A stretch of 35,686 nt of DNA from an uncultured Oscillospiraceae bacterium. Lineage in GTDB: Bacteria > Bacillota > Clostridia > Oscillospirales > Oscillospiraceae. Shown here in pieces: positions 30,537-35,686 of the stretch; position 1 is the stretch's first letter, and each line of letters begins with the position of its first letter. A model generated the notes under the pieces. The model worked only from the letters and a program-made list of their open reading frames with translations. It was not told where the DNA came from and did not search any database. The stretch lies in assembly GCA_944382965.1 (NCBI GenBank), contig CALWOA010000023.1:1-35686 (forward strand), in the 5' to 3' direction. The position numbers and the translations under genes were made by a program.

Positions 30537-31619
30537 TTATGCTCTTTGCTCGCAGTAGATGCAGCGATGGATGTCCGCGGCCTTGTCGGTGCAGCGGAAT
30601 AGCTGGGGAAGCTCCTGCTCGGTCTGGGTGATGCACTTGGGATTGCGGCAGACCCGGTCGTATTCCAGGCCTTCCACTTCCAGAGGCTGCTTTACAGGAT
30701 TCTGCTTTGCCTCTTCCAGCAGCTTGAGAATCAGGGCCATGCGCATATACTTGCCGTTCAGAGCCTGACGGAAGTAAGCTGCCCGGGGATCATCGTCCAC
30801 TTTGACACTGATCTCGTTAACCCGGGGGAGGGGATGCAGTACGCACATGCGCTCCTTGGCCAGTTTCATTTTCTCAGTGTCCAGCACATAGCTGTCCTTC
30901 AGCCGCTCGTACTCATAGGGATCGTCGAAACGCTCCCGCTGAATCCGGGTCATGTACAGCACATCCAGCTGGGGCATGGCCTCGTCCAGAGAGGTAACTT
31001 CGGTATAGGGGATATGATTGCGTTCCAGCACATTGTATCGGATAAAGCCAGGGATTTTCAGTTCAGCAGGGCTGATGAGAATGAAGCGGATGCCGCTGTA
31101 GCGGCTCATGGCCTCAATCAGGGAGTGTACCGTGCGTCCGTACTTCAGGTCACCGCACAGGCCGATGGTCAGGTTGTCCAGCCGTCCCATTTCCCGGGAA
31201 ATGGTCAGCAGGTCTGCCAGGGTCTGGGTGGGATGGTTGTGTCCGCCGTCACCGGCGTTGATCACAGGGATGGAGGCAGCCAAAGAAGCCACAAAGGGGG
31301 CCCCTTCTTTCGGATGCCGCATGGCGATGATGTCGGCGTAGCAGCTGAGGATCTTGGCGGTGTCGGCTACGCTTTCGCCCTTGGAAGCGGAGGAGGAGCT
31401 GGCTTCGCTGAATCCGATGACGCTGCCGCCAAGCTCCAACATGGCAGATTCAAAGCTCAGACGGGTACGGGTAGAAGGCTCAAAGAACAAGGTAGCCAGC
31501 TTTTTATGGGCGCACTTGTCCTGGTAGGCTTCCGGATGGGCGATGATATCTTTGGCAGTAGCGATGAGCACATCCAGTTCCTCTACGCTCAGCTCCAGAA
31601 TGCTATTCAAGCTTCTCAT
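30537..31619 (-). CDS. pyrB: Aspartate carbamoyltransferase with C-terminal PyrI-like zinc domain
   Basis: A 360-residue enzyme joining carbamoyl phosphate and aspartate in pyrimidine synthesis. The catalytic part (about 1-305) has [13 protein letters not shown] near 45-57, HPTQTLADL and [10 protein letters not shown]. The tail of about 50 residues is unusual: C324-x4-C329-x23-C353-x2-C356, exactly the cysteine spacing of the zinc domain of PyrI (Escherichia coli C109, C114, C138, C141), including the DI-x-x-C-x-YCE pattern. The PyrI nucleotide-binding domain is absent. So this looks like a PyrB fused to only the PyrI zinc domain. It is the last gene of the pyr operon and overlaps pyrE by 4 bases. 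Confidence 0.95.
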   Translation of the reverse strand: MRSLNSILELSVEELDVLIATAKDIIAHPEAYQDKCAHKKLATLFFEPSTRTRLSFESAMLELGGSVIGFSEASSSSASKGESVADTAKILSCYADIIAMRHPKEGAPFVASLAASIPVINAGDGGHNHPTQTLADLLTISREMGRLDNLTIGLCGDLKYGRTVHSLIEAMSRYSGIRFILISPAELKIPGFIRYNVLERNHIPYTEVTSLDEAMPQLDVLYMTRIQRERFDDPYEYERLKDSYVLDTEKMKLAKERMCVLHPLPRVNEISVKVDDDPRAAYFRQALNGKYMRMALILKLLEEAKQNPVKQPLEVEGLEYDRVCRNPKCITQTEQELPQLFRCTDKAADIHRCIYCEQRA

Positions 31620-32272
31620 GCCTTTGCTCCGTTCTGGGCCAGGTATTTGCGGATACGGGCTACATTCTCGGCGTTGGCGGGGTCCTCTTCCAGGTATTCG
31701 ACGATGTCATCCACATCCACCACGGAGTAAACGGGGAAGCCATAGGCTTCTTCCACTTCGGCAATGGCGGACTTTTCACCCTGGCCCTTTTCCTTCCGGT
31801 CGACCATGACGAAGGCAGCGGCAACCTTCACACCCTCCAGGGCGGACAGAATGCCCATGCTTTCCCGGATGGCGGTGCCGGCGGTGATGACGTCTTCTAC
31901 AATGACCACTTCCTCACCGGTCTTGGGCACATAACCGACGAAGACACCGCCTTCACCGTGATCCTTGGCTTCTTTGCGGTTGAAGAAGAAGGGCACATCC
32001 AGGCCATTCTTGGACAGGGCGATAGAAGCGGAAACTGCGATAGAAATGCCCTTATATGCGGGGCCATACAGAACGGTAGGCTTTTTGCCCAGCTTTTCCT
32101 GGTAAGCCTTGGCGTAGAACTCACCCAACTTGGCAATCTGGGTACCGGTCTTGATGTCACCGGCATTGATGAAGTAGGGGATCTTCCGTCCGGACTTTGC
32201 AGTAAAGTCACCAAATTTCAGCACGCCTGCACCCTGCAGGAACTGAATAAACTCTTTTTTGTAGCTTTCCAT
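31616..32272 (-). CDS. pyrE: Orotate phosphoribosyltransferase
   Basis: A 218-residue transferase making OMP from orotate and PRPP. The PRPP-binding motif [13 protein letters not shown] is near 122-134; [16 protein letters not shown] near 24-38 fits the N-terminal orotate site; the length is normal. The C-terminus ends in a helical tail. The stop overlaps the pyrB start (ATGA-type), so the two are translationally coupled. It lies 25 bases after pyrF. Confidence 0.96.
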   Translation of the reverse strand: MESYKKEFIQFLQGAGVLKFGDFTAKSGRKIPYFINAGDIKTGTQIAKLGEFYAKAYQEKLGKKPTVLYGPAYKGISIAVSASIALSKNGLDVPFFFNRKEAKDHGEGGVFVGYVPKTGEEVVIVEDVITAGTAIRESMGILSALEGVKVAAAFVMVDRKEKGQGEKSAIAEVEEAYGFPVYSVVDVDDIVEYLEEDPANAENVARIRKYLAQNGAKA

Positions 32273-32297
32273 GGTTTATTCTCCTTTTCTCTAAGGT

Positions 32298-32996
32298 TTA
32301 ATCGCAGAACTCGGCAACGCAGCGCTCGTAAGCAGCAACGGGGTCGGCAGCGGCGGTGATGGGACGGCCCACCACAATGTAGTCAGAGCCGATAGCCTTG
32401 GCAGCGGCAGGAGTCATAACCCGCTTCTGATCGCCAACATCACCGTCGGCAAAGCGGACGCCGGGGGTCACAGTGAGGAAGTCCTTGCCGCAGCGGTCAT
32501 GGACCTTACCGGCTTCCAGGGGAGAGCAGACAATGCCGTCCAGACCGGCGTTCTTGGCGGTTTCAGCGTAGTGCATCACCACTTCGTCGATGGGAGCGTG
32601 AATCATCAGATCCTTTTCCATGGCTTCCTGGTCAGTGGAGGTCAGCTGGGTGACAGCGATCAGCAGAGGACGGCTGCCATCGGGACGGGTCAGACCCTCT
32701 ACAGCGGCCTGCATCATAGCAGTGGTGCCAGCAGCGTGAAGGTTGGTGATGTCTACATCCAGGTTAGACAGCACAGCCATAGCCTTTTTCACGGTGTTGG
32801 GAATGTCGTGCAGCTTCAGATCCAGGAAGATCTTGTGGCCCCGGGCCTTGATTTCCCGGACGATGCTGGGACCTTCGGCGTAGTACAGCTCCATGCCGAT
32901 CTTGACGAAGGGCTTCTTGCCGGTGAACTTATCCAGGAATGCGAAGGTGGCCTCAGCGGAGGAAAAATCACATGCAACAATTACGTCCTTACCCAT
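32298..32996 (-). CDS. pyrF: Orotidine 5'-phosphate decarboxylase
   Basis: A 232-residue enzyme making UMP from OMP. The catalytic motif [13 protein letters not shown] near 58-70 holds the Asp-Lys-Asp set; [17 protein letters not shown] and [14 protein letters not shown] near the end bind phosphate. It is a group I short form. It starts 1 base after the pyrD stop, within one transcript. Confidence 0.96.
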   Translation of the reverse strand: MGKDVIVACDFSSAEATFAFLDKFTGKKPFVKIGMELYYAEGPSIVREIKARGHKIFLDLKLHDIPNTVKKAMAVLSNLDVDITNLHAAGTTAMMQAAVEGLTRPDGSRPLLIAVTQLTSTDQEAMEKDLMIHAPIDEVVMHYAETAKNAGLDGIVCSPLEAGKVHDRCGKDFLTVTPGVRFADGDVGDQKRVMTPAAAKAIGSDYIVVGRPITAAADPVAAYERCVAEFCD

Positions 32997-32997
32997 T

Positions 32998-33909
32998 TTA
33001 CTTTGCGCCTCCTATAATTTCACTTAAATTTTGAATTCTGTATTTCTCCATCACCCGGGGCAGATCCCGAATGATATCCCGACAGATGTAGGGGTTAACC
33101 AGATTGGCAGCGCCCACTTCCACGGCGGTGGCGCCGGCCAGCATCATTTCGATGACGTCCTCAGCGCTGCTGACGCCGCCCATGCCCACCACGGGAATCT
33201 TCACGGCGTTTGCCACCTGGTAGACCATCCGCACAGCTACCGGGAAGATGGCAGGGCCGGAGAAGCCGCCCATGGTGTTGGCAATCACCGGCTTGCGGGT
33301 GCGCAGGTTGATGCGCATGCCCAGCATGGTGTTAATCAGGCTGATGCCGTCGGCACCGGCCTCTTCGCAGGCTTTGGCAATGGATACAATATCGGTAACG
33401 TTTGGGCTGAGCTTGATGATTACCGGCTTGGTGGTCACGGCTTTGACAGCTCGGGTCACTTCCGCGGCTGCTTCCGGCTGGGTGCCGAAGCTCATGCCGC
33501 CGCCGTGGACGTTGGGGCAGCTGACGTTGACTTCCAGCCAGCCCACCTGCTCCTGCTTGTCCAGCTGCTGGCAGGTGTAGGCATAATCCTCCACGGAAAA
33601 ACCGGAGACATTGGCCATCACCGGCTTATGAAAGCAGGCTTTCAGCTTGGGCAGTTCCTCGGAAATGACCTTCTCTACGCCGGGGTTCTGCAAGCCCACC
33701 GCATTGATCATGCCGGCGGTGCACTCGGCAATCCGGGGAGTGGGGTTACCAAACCGGGGATCTTTGGTGGTTCCTTTGAAGGAGAAGGTGCCGAGCTCAT
33801 TGATGTCGTAGAGCTCTGCGTATTCATAGCCGTAGCCAAAGGTACCGGAGGCGGGAATCACCGGGTTATCCAGCTGGATGCCGCACAGATTGACGCTTAA
33901 GCTTGCCAT
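32998..33909 (-). CDS. pyrD: Dihydroorotate dehydrogenase, catalytic subunit (PyrDB type)
   Basis: A 303-residue class 1B enzyme that oxidises dihydroorotate to orotate. [10 protein letters not shown] at the N-terminus, the active-site Cys in [13 protein letters not shown] (near 128-140), KLSPNVTDI and [19 protein letters not shown] are all present. Class 1B needs the PyrK electron-transfer subunit and NAD; pyrK lies directly upstream and overlaps by 13 bases, which supports this form rather than the fumarate- or quinone-linked ones. Confidence 0.96.
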   Translation of the reverse strand: MASLSVNLCGIQLDNPVIPASGTFGYGYEYAELYDINELGTFSFKGTTKDPRFGNPTPRIAECTAGMINAVGLQNPGVEKVISEELPKLKACFHKPVMANVSGFSVEDYAYTCQQLDKQEQVGWLEVNVSCPNVHGGGMSFGTQPEAAAEVTRAVKAVTTKPVIIKLSPNVTDIVSIAKACEEAGADGISLINTMLGMRINLRTRKPVIANTMGGFSGPAIFPVAVRMVYQVANAVKIPVVGMGGVSSAEDVIEMMLAGATAVEVGAANLVNPYICRDIIRDLPRVMEKYRIQNLSEIIGGAK

Positions 33910-34631
33910 AGAATCTCCTCCTTTTTCATCACGGGGCCATCCTTGCAGATGCGCTTGTAGCCAGTCAGGGTTTTGCAGGAGCAGCCCATGCAGGCGCCGA
34001 AGCCGCAGCCCATCCGCTCTTCAAAGCTCATCTGACCGGAGGTGGTGGTTGCCCGGTACACGGCCTTCAGCATGGGTTCCGGGCCGCAGGTGTAGAAATA
34101 GGTATATCCTTCCGGCAAAGCGTCGGTGACAAAGCCCTTTTTGCCGTAGCTTCCGTCCACGGTGGTGACGTAAGTTTTGCAGCCCAGGGCTTTGAATTCC
34201 TGTTCGTAGAAGATTTCGCCTGCGGTGTTGAAGCCCAGAATCACGCTGACTTTCTTGCCCATGGCGATGAGCTTCTTTGCCAGGTTGTACATGGGAGGCA
34301 CGCCGACACCGCCGCCCAGCAGCACTGGCCGGTCACCGGCCAGGCTCAGGTCATAACCGTTGCCAAGTCCGGTGAGAATGTCCAGCATTTCGCCCGGCTT
34401 CATGGCAGACATCTGCTCTGTACCGGCGCCCACCACTTTGTAGATGATAGTCAGGGTGCTTTCGTCATAATCGCAGACGGAAATGGGGCGACGCAGGAAC
34501 TTTCCGGTGAGCTGAATGTTGACAAACTGGCCCGGAGCTGTGATGGCGGAGGTATCGCCGGAGAGAATCATTTTGTAAACGCTGTCAGTCAGCGCTTCAT
34601 TGCTGACAATTTGGAACAAACTTTGTTTCAT
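33897..34631 (-). CDS. pyrK: Dihydroorotate dehydrogenase electron-transfer subunit
   Basis: A 244-residue flavin and iron-sulfur protein that passes electrons from PyrD to NAD. FAD binding is shown by FLRRPISVCDYDE; the NAD-side motif is LLGGGVGVPPMYNLAKKL near 105-122. The 2Fe-2S ligands lie in ERMGCGFGACMGCSCKT and the later RICKDGP. Length is normal. It overlaps pyrD and lies 59 bases after carB with a small GC hairpin (ccgggg/ccccgg, 34655-34678) between. Confidence 0.95.
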   Translation of the reverse strand: MKQSLFQIVSNEALTDSVYKMILSGDTSAITAPGQFVNIQLTGKFLRRPISVCDYDESTLTIIYKVVGAGTEQMSAMKPGEMLDILTGLGNGYDLSLAGDRPVLLGGGVGVPPMYNLAKKLIAMGKKVSVILGFNTAGEIFYEQEFKALGCKTYVTTVDGSYGKKGFVTDALPEGYTYFYTCGPEPMLKAVYRATTTSGQMSFEERMGCGFGACMGCSCKTLTGYKRICKDGPVMKKEEILWQA

Positions 34632-34690
34632 GGCGTCTCCCTTTTGTAAACCAGCCGGGGATGCGGTGCACCCCCCGGTTGTGTCAATGA

Positions 34691-35686
34691 TTAAGCGTCG
34701 ATGGTAGAGATGGTCAGCGTGGTTTCTTCCAGAACGTCCAGCAGTACCCGGACAGTGTCCAGGGCGGTGAACATGGTCACGTTGTACTCGGTGGCAATCT
34801 GGCGCAGCTCAATGCCGTCGCCCTCGTTGGCACCGGGGTCACGGGTGTTGATGAAGTAGGCAATGTGGCCCTGACGCAGTGCGTTGGGGATTTCCTCGCT
34901 GCCGTCGCTGATCTTGGCCAGCGCATGGGTACGGATGCCGTTGCGCTTGAGGAACATGGCGGTGCCCAGAGTTGCCTCAATGTTGAAGCCCAGCTGATAG
35001 AACCGGCGGATCAGAGGCAGCGCCTCTTCCTTGTCCTTGTCAGCAATGGTGGCAAAGACGGTGCCGTAGTTCTGCAGGTGCATGCCGGAAGCCTGCAGGG
35101 CTTTGTACAGGGCACGGGTCATGGTACGGTCGTAGCCGATGGCTTCGCCGGTGGACTTCATTTCCGGAGACAGGTAAGCGTCCAGACCCCGGATCTTGTT
35201 GAAGGAGAACACGGGAGCCTTGACATACCAGCGCTGCTTCTCTTCGGGGTAGATGTGGAAGAAGCCCTGCTCCTTCAGAGACTTGCCCAGGATCACTTCC
35301 GTGGCGATGTCAGCCAGGGAGAAGCCGGTGGCCTTGCTCAGGAAGGGAACGGTACGGGAAGAACGGGGGTTGACCTCGATGATGAACACGTTGTCATGCT
35401 CGTCGACGATGAACTGGATGTTGAACAGGCCGATGATGCCAATGCCCAGACCCAGCTTCTTGGCATACTGGAGGATGATGCCCTTGACCTTGTCAGAGAT
35501 GGAGAAGGAGGGGTAGACGGAGATGGAGTCGCCGGAATGAACGCCGGTGCGTTCCACCAGCTCCATAATGCCGGGGACGAACACATCGTGACCGTCGCAG
35601 ATGGCATCGATTTCCACTTCCCGGCCCTGAATATACTTGTCAACCAGAACCGGCTTGTCCTCGTCAATTTCCACGGCAGTGCGCAG
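34691..35686 (-). CDS. carB: Carbamoyl-phosphate synthase large subunit, C-terminal part
   Basis: The frame is open to the end of the window, so only about the last 331 residues are seen. The end of the second ATP-grasp domain is present (PVLVDKYIQGREVEIDAI, FIIEVNPRSSRTVPFLSKATG), followed by the allosteric MGS-like domain (FATIADKDKEEALPLIRRF, ALAKISDGSEEIPNALRQG, FINTRDPGANEGDGIELR). No start should be called inside the window; the internal GTG at 35674 is not a real start. It leads the pyr genes seen here, supplying carbamoyl phosphate for PyrB. The small subunit carA is expected beyond the window but not seen. Confidence 0.95.
   Translation of the reverse strand: MRTAVEIDEDKPVLVDKYIQGREVEIDAICDGHDVFVPGIMELVERTGVHSGDSISVYPSFSISDKVKGIILQYAKKLGLGIGIIGLFNIQFIVDEHDNVFIIEVNPRSSRTVPFLSKATGFSLADIATEVILGKSLKEQGFFHIYPEEKQRWYVKAPVFSFNKIRGLDAYLSPEMKSTGEAIGYDRTMTRALYKALQASGMHLQNYGTVFATIADKDKEEALPLIRRFYQLGFNIEATLGTAMFLKRNGIRTHALAKISDGSEEIPNALRQGHIAYFINTRDPGANEGDGIELRQIATEYNVTMFTALDTVRVLLDVLEETTLTISTIDA

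Noticed and set aside
33031-33900. Plus-strand open frame opposite pyrD
   Set aside because: Antisense to an intact dihydroorotate dehydrogenase; no start signals or family match.

Overview
The window looks like chromosome of a gut-type, spore-forming Clostridia, most like the Oscillospiraceae/Ruminococcaceae. Supporting signs are an alpha/beta-type small acid-soluble spore protein, many SipW-type secreted proteins, VanZ, DUF4358 and DUF4430 proteins, Firmicute-style GGAGG ribosome sites and sigma-A promoters, and moderately high GC. No organism name can be proved from this sequence alone. No tRNA, rRNA, CRISPR array or transposase was seen.

Layout. 1-1485 (minus): the first codons of a class II glutamine amidotransferase, an amidoligase with an N-terminal zinc-ribbon array, and a small zinc-ribbon protein. 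1622-3607 (plus): an ECF-like sigma factor, a DUF4367 membrane protein that is probably its anti-sigma factor, and a small secreted protein whose signal peptide appears broken by a frameshift in an A7 tract. 3854-13045 (plus): a tyrosine recombinase; a 246-bp segment bounded by perfect 21-bp inverted repeats; then SipW signal peptidase, four SipW-type TasA/camelysin-like proteins, a 1051-aa VWA protein, a membrane-anchored camelysin-like protein with an LIQTG sorting signal, a sortase and a small protein. 13046-13617 is non-coding and may hold a structured RNA. 13618-18914: spore protein, malic enzyme, MntR/DtxR-type regulator, a SigV/RsiV-like sigma/anti-sigma pair with a lipoprotein, thioredoxin, and a Cys-rich protein of unknown function. 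18951-21903: AzlCD, then a Mn riboswitch with MntP, VanZ and a DUF4358 lipoprotein. 21996-24478: an MBOAT/DHHW pair, probably for polysaccharide acylation. 24514-27116 (minus): MATE transporter and NagA. 27404-28870: a consensus promoter driving an NPKTG-anchored surface protein. 29018-30484: DUF1846 protein. 30537-35686 (minus): pyrimidine operon carB-pyrK-pyrD-pyrF-pyrE-pyrB, in which PyrB carries a PyrI-like zinc domain.

The most interesting system is the recombinase plus invertible segment in front of the surface-fibre operon. The segment holds an extended -10 sigma-A promoter that points away from the operon as assembled, and an intrinsic terminator that blocks rightward transcription. 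Inversion would turn the promoter towards sipW and turn the terminator away. Each 21-bp repeat contains ACAGAA-N6-TTCTGT, the two-arm-plus-spacer layout expected of a tyrosine-recombinase core site. I read this as a phase-variation switch, shown here in its OFF orientation, controlling a SipW/TasA-like/sortase surface structure. Invertible promoters are a known class in gut bacteria; this particular pairing is inferred from sequence and needs read-level or PCR confirmation.
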